Source of the DNA: DSAR01 sp034437315
Lineage (GTDB): Bacteria > Chloroflexota > Anaerolineae > B4-G1
Assembly (NCBI GenBank): GCA_034437315.1
Contig: DAOTUC010000260.1
Span: 1-18,681, forward strand
Direction of reading: 5' to 3'
DNA length: 18,681 nucleotides
A program made the position numbers and the translations under genes. The stretch's first letter is position 1. The number at the start of each line of letters is the position of its first letter. Positions 6,586 through 13,650 of the stretch are shown here, in pieces. The notes under the pieces are model-generated. The model ran no database searches, had not been told where the DNA came from, and saw only the letters and a list, made by a program, of their open reading frames with translations.

Positions 6586-6984
6586 ATGCCAGAATTCGCA
6601 AACCCGTTTAGCGGCAAGGCGCCCGAGCGAAAGTTGACCAAGCAGGAACTGATCCGGGCGATTCGATTGGACATCGCTGCCGAGCACGAGGCAATCCATC
6701 TCTACATGGCTCACGCCGAAGCGATCGACGATCCCCTGGCGAAAGAGGTCCTGATCGACATCGCCAACGAGGAGCGGGAACACGTGGGAGAGTTTATGCG
6801 CCTGCTCGAGATCCTGACGGGCGATGAGGCGCAATGGGTAGCCCAGGGACGCGCCGAGGTCGATGAGATGATGGCCGAAGTGGGCGCCGGTGGCGGAACC
6901 GAGGAAGGCTCGACGGGGAACGCAGGTGAGAACCCCGGGCAAGCGTCAGGTGAAGAGACGACCATCGGCGCTTTGCGGTCCTGA
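6586..6984 (+). CDS. Encapsulated-ferritin-like protein with C-terminal encapsulin targeting peptide
   Basis: This 132-residue protein has two helices typical of encapsulated ferritins (EncFtn). The first (about 18-47) holds AAEHEAIHLYMAHAEAI; the second (about 50-77) holds IANEEREHVGEFMRLLE. E33, E63 and H66 (ExxH) align with the E32/E62/H65 di-iron ferroxidase ligands of Rhodospirillum rubrum EncFtn, which assemble between subunits. After residue ~97 comes a flexible Gly/Ser/Glu/Asn linker. The last residues, TTIGALRS, fit the encapsulin cargo-loading motif (I/L-G-S/A-L-R/K). It should oxidise Fe(II) and store it inside an encapsulin shell, but no shell gene is next to it here. Start: ATG 6586 with a perfect AAAGGAGG at 6571-6578. 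The superoxide reductase remnant just upstream fits an iron/oxygen-stress setting. Confidence 0.85.
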   Translation: MPEFANPFSGKAPERKLTKQELIRAIRLDIAAEHEAIHLYMAHAEAIDDPLAKEVLIDIANEEREHVGEFMRLLEILTGDEAQWVAQGRAEVDEMMAEVGAGGGTEEGSTGNAGENPGQASGEETTIGALRS

Positions 6985-6992
6985 ACGATGAG

Positions 6993-7025
6993 ATCACAAA
7001 TCTGACGAATGGACGAATGACGCGA
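6993..7025 (+). repeat. CACGAAT-type intergenic repeat, copy 2
   Basis: This 33-base stretch aligns without gaps to 16505-16537, with 27 of 33 bases identical by my hand count (shared core GACGAATGG/CACGAATGG and CGAATGAC). It lies between the ferritin stop and the HdeD promoter. Confidence 0.55.
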
Positions 7026-7044
7026 GCCTGTCGGACGGCTGAAG

Positions 7045-7073
7045 TTAGCACGTGAAGATAAGAATGGTATAAT
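7045..7073 (+). promoter_or_regulatory. Sigma-70-type promoter for the HdeD/GlsB genes
   Basis: TTAGCA at 7045-7050 and TATAAT at 7068-7073 are separated by 17 bases, and TGG just before the -10 gives an extended -10 (TGGTATAAT). Transcription would begin near 7080, only about ten bases before the ATG at 7090 and inside the ribosome-binding stretch GGAGGGAGG, so the leader would be very short. Confidence 0.65.
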
Positions 7074-7089
7074 AAGAGGAGGGAGGTTT

Positions 7090-7644
7090 ATGTTATCGTT
7101 ATTGGCGCGTAACTGGTGGATCATCGCCTTGCGGGGGCTGGCAGCGATCGTTCTGGGCCTGACCGCCCTTGTCTGGCCGAATATGGCCTTGACGGTGCTG
7201 GTCTTGTTGTTTGGCGCCTACGTCTTCGTGGATGGGATATTTTCGCTCGTCGCGGCGGTCCAGCACCGGCAAACTTACCCGCAGTGGTGGATCGTGCTCC
7301 TGGAGGGGCTGGTGGGCATACTCATCGGCTTGATCGCTGCCGTGTGGCCCCGTATAACCGCGCTGGCGCTGCTCTACCTGATCGCCGGATGGGCCATAAT
7401 GACCGGTCTGCTGGAGATTTTCGGTGCGATCCTATTACGCCGGGAGATCGAGGGGGAGTGGTTGCTGGCATTGGCCGGGGTGCTTTCTATCATCTTCGGC
7501 CTGGTGCTGGTTTTGTGGCCGAACCCGGGGCTGGTCGCCATCGTGTGGCTGATCGGGGCTTACGCGCTGGTTTCTGGCATGTTGTTACTGACGTTGGCTT
7601 TCCGGTTGCGAGGATTGAAGCAGCAGCTACAGCAAACGTTTTAA
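7090..7644 (+). CDS. HdeD-family (DUF308) membrane protein
   Basis: This 184-residue, strongly hydrophobic protein has about six membrane helices arranged as three two-helix repeats. Each repeat contains a G-x(6-7)-G-[LI]-x(3-5)-WP pattern: ALRGLAAIVLGLTALVWP, LLEGLVGILIGLIAAVWP and LALAGVLSIIFGLVLVLWP. This is the layout of the HdeD family, named for an acid-stress membrane protein of E. coli; the biochemical role is not established. The C-terminus is basic (RLRGLKQQLQQ) and probably cytoplasmic. It has its own promoter just upstream and is followed after 10 bases by a second small membrane protein, so the two are probably cotranscribed. The ATG at 7090 follows GGAGGGAGG. Confidence 0.85.
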   Translation: MLSLLARNWWIIALRGLAAIVLGLTALVWPNMALTVLVLLFGAYVFVDGIFSLVAAVQHRQTYPQWWIVLLEGLVGILIGLIAAVWPRITALALLYLIAGWAIMTGLLEIFGAILLRREIEGEWLLALAGVLSIIFGLVLVLWPNPGLVAIVWLIGAYALVSGMLLLTLAFRLRGLKQQLQQTF

Positions 7645-7654
7645 GGAGATTCAA

Positions 7655-7897
7655 ATGCATATTTTAATCTGGATTGTTGTGGGCATCGTCGCCGGTTGGT
7701 TAACCGGCCTGGTGATGAAGGGAAAGAGTTATGGGATCGTCGGTGATTTGATCATCGGGCTCCTGGGCGGCGTCGTAGGAGGATTTATCTTTGGACTGTT
7801 GGGCCTCTCTCCCACCAGTTGGGTCGGCCAGATCCTGGTTTCCCTGGTCGGAGGAATCGTGTTGGTCGCCGCCGTTCGGGTGTTGCGCAAGGCGTGA
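7655..7897 (+). CDS. GlsB/YeaQ/YmgE-family small membrane protein
   Basis: This 80-residue protein has three hydrophobic stretches with Gly-rich spacing: IVVGIVAGWLTGLVMKG, then IVGDLIIGLLGGVVGGFIFG, then LVSLVGGIVLVAAVRVLRKA. Length and pattern fit the transglycosylase-associated (GlsB/YeaQ/YmgE) family, stress-induced inner-membrane proteins of unknown action. An AAGGAG at 7643-7648 overlaps the stop of the HdeD gene, so translation is likely coupled. Pairing with HdeD suggests a cell-envelope stress function. Confidence 0.88.
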   Translation: MHILIWIVVGIVAGWLTGLVMKGKSYGIVGDLIIGLLGGVVGGFIFGLLGLSPTSWVGQILVSLVGGIVLVAAVRVLRKA

Positions 7898-7943
7898 ATG
7901 CATCTATCGTATTTGTCAGACGAATTAAAATAGGAGGTCAAAC

Positions 7944-8816
7944 GTGAGTAAAGCATATCCTTATGGTGAGGGCATCGTCAAGTGGGTTTCCACCGAGTGG
8001 ATGGAAGATCACCTGATGGACGATGAGTTGATGATCCTGGACGTGCAACCGAACGTGCACGACTACGTCCAGGAGCACATCCCCGGCGCGGTCTATATGA
8101 ACGAGGGCTTGCTGCGCGTCCCGCTGAGGGGGTTGCCGGCCCAGTACGTGGACCCGGAGGCCGTCGAGGCGCACTTCCGGCGGGTGGGATTGCAGGCTGA
8201 CGCGCCGGTGGTGGTCTATACCGGCGTGGGACCGTTCAAGGGCTGGGGCGACGGTCTGGAACAGACGATGATGGCCTATACCCTGGCCCGTTTTGGGCAC
8301 AAAAACGTCTGCGTCCTCAACGGCGGTATCGACAAGTGGAAAGCGGAAAAACGCCCGCTCTCCCAGGTATTCCCCGACGTCACGCCGTCCGATTTCGTGG
8401 TTCACGTGCAGCAGGAATACTTCCTGGGATACGACGAATTCAAGGACAAGAAGGATTGGGACGACGTGATCCTGCTGGACGCCCGCCCGGCGGCGGTCTA
8501 CGAAGGGCAGGGGCCGTGGATCAAGGCCGGGCACATCCCCGGCGCGATCAACGTGCCCTGGAAAAGCTTTATGGACGACGAGAACGCGCGCTTGCTCAAG
8601 CCGGATGATGAGATCCAGACGGTCCTGGATGCCCACGACATTGTCCCGGAGAAGACGGTCATCTGCTCGTGTGGGACGGGGCGCGAGGCGAGCAACGAGT
8701 TCATCCTGTTCAAGTGGTACCTGGGATTCCCCAAGGTCGAGATTTATGAGGGATCCTTTACCGAGTGGACTTCTCATCCAGAGAATCCCACGGTAAGCGG
8801 GAAGAACCCGCGCTAG
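7944..8816 (+). CDS. Thiosulfate/3-mercaptopyruvate sulfurtransferase (two rhodanese domains)
   Basis: This 290-residue protein has the tandem-rhodanese layout. The N-terminal domain (about 1-145) opens with LMILDVQPNVHDYVQEHIPGA and ends in CVLNGGIDKWKAE, but its loop (VVYTGVGPFKGWGDG) lacks the catalytic Cys, as is normal for the non-catalytic half. The C-terminal domain (about 155-285) has ILLDARPAAVY, GHIPGAINVPW and the active loop CSCGTGR, with C241 as expected nucleophile and a second Cys at 243. It should move sulfane sulfur from a donor such as thiosulfate to an acceptor, forming an enzyme persulfide, in the cytoplasm. The start is GTG 7944 with AGGAGG at 7932-7937. The next gene handles persulfides, which suggests a shared pathway. 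Confidence 0.88.
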   Translation: MSKAYPYGEGIVKWVSTEWMEDHLMDDELMILDVQPNVHDYVQEHIPGAVYMNEGLLRVPLRGLPAQYVDPEAVEAHFRRVGLQADAPVVVYTGVGPFKGWGDGLEQTMMAYTLARFGHKNVCVLNGGIDKWKAEKRPLSQVFPDVTPSDFVVHVQQEYFLGYDEFKDKKDWDDVILLDARPAAVYEGQGPWIKAGHIPGAINVPWKSFMDDENARLLKPDDEIQTVLDAHDIVPEKTVICSCGTGREASNEFILFKWYLGFPKVEIYEGSFTEWTSHPENPTVSGKNPR

Positions 8817-8871
8817 CGTTTTTGACCGGTTGCGCCTCGGACTGGGTGCACAGTGGAGAAAGGAGAGAGTG

Positions 8872-10251
8872 ATGTTATTTGAACGAATCGAATCAGAAGG
8901 TCTGGCTCATTACTCGTACCTCATCGGCGACCAGGGAGAGGCGGTGGTCATCGACCCGCGTCGCGATTGTGGCGTGTACGTGGATCAGGCCGCCCAGGCG
9001 GGCCTGCGGCTGGCGTATATCCTGGAGACCCACCGTAACGAGGATTACGTCATCGGGTCGATGGAGTTGGCGCATCGCACCGGAGCCGAGATTTGGCACG
9101 CCGATGGTCAGTTGAATTACGTGTACGGGCGAGCGGTAGAGGACGAGCAAACGTGGCGGGTGGGGCGTCTCGAATTGGAGGCCATCCATTCGCCAGGCCA
9201 CACGCCCGGCTCGATGAGCTACCTGTTGCGCGACCCCGATGGCGCGCCGTGGGTGGTCTTTACCGGAGACGCGCTTTTCGCCGGGGACGTGGGGCGGGTG
9301 GACCTCCTGGGCGTCGACCGGATGGAGGAGATGGCGGGGCTGTTGTACGATACCCTCTTCAACAAGCTGCTGGCGCTGCCCGACGGCGTCATCGTCTGCC
9401 CGGCCCACGGTTCCGGTTCGGTGTGCGGCACTTCCATCGCCGAGCGGATCTGGACGAGCATCGGGCTGGAGCGGCGTTTGAATCCCAAATTGCAGTACAA
9501 GACGCAGGATGATTTCGTGGCCCACGTGGGTCAGGTGTTGGAGCGGCCGCCCTATTTCCGGCGTATGGAGCAGTGGAACCTGGAGGGGGCCCCGATCCTG
9601 GGCGCTTTGCCCGTGCCGGCGCCGCTCAAGCCCGACGAGTTCTCAGCCGGGGCGTGGGGTTCGGCACAGGAGGCGGAGGCCGTTGTGTTAGATACGCGGA
9701 TGGAACTGGGCTTTGGCGCAGCTCACGCGCCCGATGCCCTATCCATCTGGCTCGGCGGATTGGCCAGTTTCGCCGGGTGGTTCTTGCCCTACGACGTGCC
9801 GCTCTTGTTGGTGAACGAGACGGAGGACCCGACGGAAGTCGTCCGGCGTTTGATCCGGCTGGGTTACGACGACCTGGTGGGCGCCCTCAAGGGCGGGATG
9901 CTCTCGTGGCACACGGCCGGGCGGCGCAGCCAGTCGATCTCGACGATGACGGTGCAGGAACTATGCCATCACCTGGACGAGAAAGAGAGTATGTGGATTC
10001 TAGACGTGCGCAGCGAGGAGGAGTTGGCGGGCGAGGGCGAGATTCCTGACGCCCATCACATCCACGTCACACAGTTGCCGGCTCACCTGTCGGACGTGCC
10101 GCGCGACCGGCCCATCTACGTCTTCTGCGGCAGCGGCCTGCGCTCGATGATCGGGGCGAGCCTGCTGCAGCGGGAGGGATGGGAGGACCTGACGGTGATC
10201 CTGGGTGGGTTGGCCGGTTGGCATTCGACGGCTTGTCCGCTGGAACTATAA
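8872..10251 (+). CDS. MBL-fold persulfide-dioxygenase-like protein fused to two rhodanese domains
   Basis: In this 459-residue fusion, residues 1 to ~240 form a metallo-beta-lactamase fold like ETHE1-type persulfide dioxygenases. The usual HxHxDH motif reads HRNEDY (H54, N56, D58, Y59). H110 (SPGHTPGS) and D133 (TGDALFAGDVGR) are kept. ETHE1 binds one iron with the first His of this motif, the later His and this Asp, so the iron site is intact while the second-metal residues of glyoxalase II are changed. Residues ~260-360 form a rhodanese-like domain without an active Cys; ~370-459 form a second one with active loop CGSGLR (C419). The likely role is oxidising glutathione-type or other low-molecular persulfide to sulfite, with rhodanese sulfur transfer. 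ATG 8872 (AGGAG 8861-8865) is preferred to the in-frame upstream 8830. Confidence 0.82.
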   Translation: MLFERIESEGLAHYSYLIGDQGEAVVIDPRRDCGVYVDQAAQAGLRLAYILETHRNEDYVIGSMELAHRTGAEIWHADGQLNYVYGRAVEDEQTWRVGRLELEAIHSPGHTPGSMSYLLRDPDGAPWVVFTGDALFAGDVGRVDLLGVDRMEEMAGLLYDTLFNKLLALPDGVIVCPAHGSGSVCGTSIAERIWTSIGLERRLNPKLQYKTQDDFVAHVGQVLERPPYFRRMEQWNLEGAPILGALPVPAPLKPDEFSAGAWGSAQEAEAVVLDTRMELGFGAAHAPDALSIWLGGLASFAGWFLPYDVPLLLVNETEDPTEVVRRLIRLGYDDLVGALKGGMLSWHTAGRRSQSISTMTVQELCHHLDEKESMWILDVRSEEELAGEGEIPDAHHIHVTQLPAHLSDVPRDRPIYVFCGSGLRSMIGASLLQREGWEDLTVILGGLAGWHSTACPLEL

Positions 10252-10265
10252 GGTATTGCTCCTTC

Positions 10266-10290
10266 AGGTTTCCGAGATCTCGGTGTACCT
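10266..10290. repeat. Perfect palindrome CCGAGATCTCGG within a longer imperfect stem
   Basis: CCGAGATCTCGG (10272-10283) is a perfect 12-bp palindrome flanked by AGGT (10266-10269) and ACCT (10287-10290), which extend the symmetry. It begins 15 bases after the stop of the MBL/rhodanese gene. No T-tract follows, so a classical terminator is unlikely; a protein-binding site is possible. Confidence 0.45.
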
Positions 10291-10313
10291 ATTTGGCGCT
10301 AAAATGCACAAAA

Positions 10314-10401
10314 GAGAGTCTTAAAAAATTCGCTCAGAGGTCCGTCCTCGGGCCGATTAACGCCCTCGGGACGGCGGCTAGAGCAATTATTTAAGACTCT
10401 C
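10314..10401 (+). promoter_or_regulatory. 88-nt stem-loop leader directly upstream of the glucan phosphorylase gene
   Basis: GAGAGTCTTAAA (10314-10325) pairs perfectly with TTTAAGACTCTC (10390-10401). The stem continues inward with AATTcGCTC (10328-10336) against GAGCAATT (10381-10388). The apex contains CCGTCC-tc-GGGC / GCCC-tcg-GGACGG around a CGATTAAC loop. The outer arm ends two bases before the ribosome-binding AAAGGAG (10403-10409) of the next gene. It could be a structured mRNA leader controlling the phosphorylase, or a small inverted-repeat insertion. No known riboswitch consensus is obvious to me. Confidence 0.6.
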
Positions 10402-10415
10402 AAAAGGAGAGAGAT

Positions 10416-13055
10416 ATGGTGGAACCAATCGATACGTTTACCGTCTTGCCATCGTTGCCAAAATCGCTGGAGCGCCTGCGCGATGTGGCGCACAACCTGC
10501 GATGGGCGTGGAATCACGACACCATCGAGTTGTTCCGCCGCCTGGACGATCAACTGTGGGAGGAGGCCAATCACAACCCGGTGTTGATGCTGGGCAGCGT
10601 GAGCCAGCAGCGATTGGAGGAGGCTGCCGAGGAGGTAGGGTTCCTCGATCACCTGGATCGGGTGGCCCAAAACCTGGACGACTACCTGACGGCCAAATCC
10701 CCCTGGTTCCGGCGGGAGCACGAGATACCCAACGGAGAACACCCTGATCAACCGCTCGTCGCCTATTTCTCGGCCGAGTTCGGCCTGACCGATTGCATGG
10801 AGATATTCGCCGGCGGGTTGGGCGTGCTGGCGGGCGATCACGTGAAATCGGCCAGCGATCTGGGCGTCCCGTTGGTGGGCGTCGGGTTGCTCTACCAGGA
10901 GGGATATTTCCGCCAGTATCTCAACGACGCCGGGTGGCAGCAGGAAGTCTACGAGGAGAACGATTTCTACAATTGGCCCCTGACGCTGGAACGCCGGGCG
11001 GACGGCGCGCCGCTCATCGTTGAGGCGCCCTTTCCCGGTCGCCAGGTTTACGCCCAGGTCTGGCGGGCCCAGGTGGGACGAGTGTCCCTCTACCTCCTGG
11101 ACACCAACATCCCCGCCAACGATTCCCAGCAGGACCAGGACATCACCGACGAGCTGTACGGTGGCGGGCGGCGCTTGCGCCTGGAACAGGAGATCGTGCT
11201 GGGCATTGGGGGGTACCGGGCGCTGGAGGCCCTGGGCCTGGAACCGCGCGTCTATCACCTGAACGAGGGACACCCGGCCCTCGCGGCCCTGGAACGGATT
11301 CGGCGATTGATGGAGATCCACGATCTGTCATTCGACGAGGCGCGGGAGGCGGCGTCGGCCAGCCTGGTCTTCACCACCCACACCCCCGTCGCGGCCGGCC
11401 ACGATTATTTCGAGTCCGACCTGATGATGCGTTACCTGGGCGACTATGCCACGGCCTTGGGCCTTTCTGAGCAGACGTTCCTCAATCTGGGACGGGAGGA
11501 ACTGGGCAACGAGGATGCCCCTTTCTGTATGACGACGTTCGCCCTGCGCCTGGCGGCCCATTGTAACGGGGTCTCCCGGCTCCACGGAGAGGTCGCCCGG
11601 CGGATGTGGCAGGCTCTGTGGCCCGGCACGCCCCAGGAGGAGGTACCCATCGGGCGCGTGACCAACGGCGTCCACTTCCGCTCGTGGATCTCCAAGGAGA
11701 TGAATCAGCTCTACGATCGCTACCTGGGACCGCGTTGGCGGGAGGAACCGGCCGAGCAAGCAGTGTGGGGGCGGGCCGAGCACATCGCGCCGGGGGAACT
11801 GTGGCGCACCCACGAGCGACGGCGCGACCGGTTAGTCGCTTTCGCCCGGCGTCGTCTGCGGGACCAACGTATACGCCGGGGCGCGCCCCAGGCCGAGATC
11901 GACGCTGCCGACGAGGTGCTGGATCCAGACGCGCTGACGATCGGGTTCGCCCGCCGTTTCGCGACGTACAAGCGGGCGACACTGCTCCTCCACGACGAGG
12001 GGCGATTGGCGCGCATCCTCAGCAATCCCGAGCGGCCGGTGCAGGTCATCTATGCCGGCAAGGCCCATCCCGAGGACGAGGCGGGCAAGAAGTTGATCGC
12101 CAAGATCGTGAAACTGACGCGCCAGGAACCGTTCCGCCGCCGTCTGGTATTCCTGGAGGATTACGGCATGGCCGCGGCCCGCTACCTGGTGCAGGGATGT
12201 GACGTGTGGTTGAACACGCCCCGCCGGCCGCGGGAGGCCAGCGGCACCAGCGGGATGAAGGCAGCGGCCAACGGCGTCCTTAACCTGAGCATCCTGGATG
12301 GCTGGTGGGCCGAGGCTTACGATCCCGCCTTCGGGTGGGCCATCGGGCGCGGCGAGACCTACGACGACGCCGATTGCCAGGATGAGGTGGAGGCCCACGC
12401 CCTCTACGATCTGCTGGAACGGGACGTCGCGCCGGCCTTTTACGAGCGCAGCGCCGCCGGTCTGCCCCGAGATTGGATCGAGCGGATGAAGAAGTCCATC
12501 AGCCACTTGAATCATTATTTCAACACCCATCGTATGGTGCGGGAATACGTCGAATGTTTTTACCTGCCAGCGGCGAGGCGATACGATGACCTGGCGGCCG
12601 ACGAGATGAAACGGGTCAAGGCGTTGGCGGCGTGGAAGCAGCGTGTTCGAACGCAATGGCCCCACGTACGGATCGAGCGGGTGGAGGCCGACGGCCAATC
12701 TGAGCGCCAGGTGGGGGACGAGGTGCAAGCCCAAGCGTGGATTCACCTGGGCAAGCTGACGCCGGAGGACGTGACGGTGGAGTTCTACATGGGCCGGGTG
12801 AACGCGCAGGGCGAGATCGTGAACGCCGAGGCGGCGCCTATGCAGCCAGCCGGGCCGGTCGAGGGGGAAGAAGATGTCTACCTGTTTGAGGTCAAGAGCG
12901 TGACTTTCTGGCTGAGTGGATTGCACGGTTACACGGTGCGGGTTCTGCCCCATCATCCCGACCTGGTGACGCCGTTCTTGCCAGGACTGATTGCGTGGGC
13001 AGAGGGAGAGAGTGGGGAGGAGAGAATAGCACCCAGTTCACCGAACCGGAACTGA
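10416..13055 (+). CDS. glgP: Alpha-glucan (glycogen) phosphorylase, GT35, DUF3417 type
   Basis: This 879-residue protein releases glucose-1-phosphate from alpha-1,4-glucans using phosphate and PLP. Residues ~1-110 form the DUF3417 N-terminal domain (LRDVAHNLRWAWNHDT). The catalytic part begins with VAYFSAEFGLTDCMEIFAGG, with HLNEGHPALAALERIR and FTTHTPVAAGHDYF in the middle. EASGTSGMKAAANG carries the likely PLP lysine, K615. The overall form is that of thermophile-type (Thermotoga AgpA-like) phosphorylases of about 850 residues, without the allosteric ends of the animal enzymes. The natural C-terminus seems to be near PFLPGLIAWA; the last ~17 residues (EGESGEERIAPSSPNRN) look like read-through into the aldo/keto reductase remnant that begins in the overlap. 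Start: ATG 10416 with AAAGGAG at 10403-10409. Confidence 0.93.
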   Translation: MVEPIDTFTVLPSLPKSLERLRDVAHNLRWAWNHDTIELFRRLDDQLWEEANHNPVLMLGSVSQQRLEEAAEEVGFLDHLDRVAQNLDDYLTAKSPWFRREHEIPNGEHPDQPLVAYFSAEFGLTDCMEIFAGGLGVLAGDHVKSASDLGVPLVGVGLLYQEGYFRQYLNDAGWQQEVYEENDFYNWPLTLERRADGAPLIVEAPFPGRQVYAQVWRAQVGRVSLYLLDTNIPANDSQQDQDITDELYGGGRRLRLEQEIVLGIGGYRALEALGLEPRVYHLNEGHPALAALERIRRLMEIHDLSFDEAREAASASLVFTTHTPVAAGHDYFESDLMMRYLGDYATALGLSEQTFLNLGREELGNEDAPFCMTTFALRLAAHCNGVSRLHGEVARRMWQALWPGTPQEEVPIGRVTNGVHFRSWISKEMNQLYDRYLGPRWREEPAEQAVWGRAEHIAPGELWRTHERRRDRLVAFARRRLRDQRIRRGAPQAEIDAADEVLDPDALTIGFARRFATYKRATLLLHDEGRLARILSNPERPVQVIYAGKAHPEDEAGKKLIAKIVKLTRQEPFRRRLVFLEDYGMAAARYLVQGCDVWLNTPRRPREASGTSGMKAAANGVLNLSILDGWWAEAYDPAFGWAIGRGETYDDADCQDEVEAHALYDLLERDVAPAFYERSAAGLPRDWIERMKKSISHLNHYFNTHRMVREYVECFYLPAARRYDDLAADEMKRVKALAAWKQRVRTQWPHVRIERVEADGQSERQVGDEVQAQAWIHLGKLTPEDVTVEFYMGRVNAQGEIVNAEAAPMQPAGPVEGEEDVYLFEVKSVTFWLSGLHGYTVRVLPHHPDLVTPFLPGLIAWAEGESGEERIAPSSPNRN

Positions 13056-13249
13056 GCGCCAACCTGTGGCTGATCGACCGGCTGCGGCCCATCGCGGCGC
13101 GCAACGGCAAGACGCTGCCCCAGTTGGCCATCGCCTGGACGTTGCGGCGTCCAGAGATGACGGCGGCCATCGCTGGCGCGCGGAAACCTTCCCAGATTGA
13201 GGAGAAGGAACTCATCGCCCTTCCCACCTTTCATTTCCCCGCCAGATGA
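13031..13249 (+). pseudogene. Aldo/keto reductase C-terminal remnant
   Basis: In a frame different from the phosphorylase, 13031 to about 13203 encodes TQFTEPELSANLWLIDRLRP, then IAARNGKTLPQLAIAWTLRR and MTAAIAGARKPSQIEE. This is the C-terminal helix and cofactor-binding segment of aldo/keto reductases (residues ~240-300 of a ~320-residue protein). The NADP-site Gly-Ala-Arg pattern is visible, but the protein then ends in an unrelated tail (KELIALPTFHFPAR) instead of the usual final helix. The catalytic Asp-Tyr-Lys-His region is absent upstream, where phosphorylase sequence lies instead. It is a fragment left by deletion or rearrangement, overlapping the last 25 bases of the phosphorylase gene. 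Confidence 0.75.
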
Positions 13250-13330
13250 GGTCCAGATGAAGCTGAAGGATTGCCTTTAGAGTGTAAGATCAAAACGAGC
13301 GATAGCACGAAGCTCTTTCGTCACTCGAAG

Positions 13331-13369
13331 CCAAAATTCGTGCGCCTATTTGTTTCATTCGTGATCCCG
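13331..13369 (-). repeat. CACGAAT-type intergenic repeat, copy 3 (reverse orientation)
   Basis: The reverse complement begins CGGGATCACGAAT, identical over 13 bases to 16501-16513, and ends with GCACGAATTTTGG, which resembles the ACACGAATTTTCTGG at 16532-16546. The middle is diverged and shorter. Confidence 0.5.
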
Positions 13370-13408
13370 AGATGCCGCGTAGTCCATCCCTCCTTCTCGC
13401 CCACTGAA

Positions 13409-13448
13409 CGGAATTCTAACTTTTACTAACGGAATCCTATCGGAATTC
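13409..13448 (+). repeat. Three phased CGGAATYC direct repeats
   Basis: CGGAATTC (13409), CGGAATCC (13430) and CGGAATTC (13441) have start-to-start distances of 21 and 11 bases, close to two and one helical turns. The last ends 36 bases before the TATAAT box. This is the layout expected for an activator or repressor binding the same face of the DNA, but no protein can be named. Confidence 0.4.
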
Positions 13449-13484
13449 AATCCCTCCCCATCATTAGCTCAGTCAATCTGCCTG

Positions 13485-13490
13485 TATAAT
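13485..13490 (+). promoter_or_regulatory. Probable -10 box (TATAAT)
   Basis: A perfect TATAAT lies in an AT-richer stretch 160 bases before the start of the next gene. The best -35 candidate, TTAGCT at 13464-13469, is weak and only 15 bases away, so the promoter may need an activator; the phased repeats just upstream would suit that. Confidence 0.45.
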
Positions 13491-13650
13491 GAGGATGTAA
13501 GGCGTTGACGGGACGGCGTGAGAATGTGCATGCCTGATGTTTCGTCGACTGCTGATGGACTGTTTAGACGGTCCTGCATTTCGGGTTCAGGTCCAAGAGA
13601 CGTGCAAGATAGAGAAGTTTTCGAGTAAGTTCAAGAGAAAGGAGATTGAA

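Larger units (their letters stand above)
13250..13650. other. 401-bp intergenic region with repeats and a probable promoter
   Basis: No convincing gene lies here. The frame of the next gene is open back to ATG 13537, but that extension lacks a ribosome-binding site and family character. Contents in order: a decayed CACGAAT-type repeat (13331-13369), three CGGAATYC repeats (13409-13448), a TATAAT box (13485-13490), and about 150 bases of possible untranslated leader. Confidence 0.6.

Noticed and set aside
5890..6942. 350-codon open frame on the minus strand
   Set aside because: It runs antisense to treT, the SOR remnant and the ferritin-like gene, with no recognisable domain.
8830..8871. Upstream in-frame start of the MBL/rhodanese gene
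   Set aside because: It would place the clear Shine-Dalgarno inside the gene; the family start LFERIESEGLAHYSYLIG fits ATG 8872.
11832..12956. 374-codon open frame on the minus strand
   Set aside because: Antisense shadow of the glucan phosphorylase gene, no domain features.
13537..13650. Upstream start at ATG 13537 for the beta-sandwich protein
   Set aside because: No ribosome-binding site and an extension unlike the rest of the protein; ATG 13651 has a good one.
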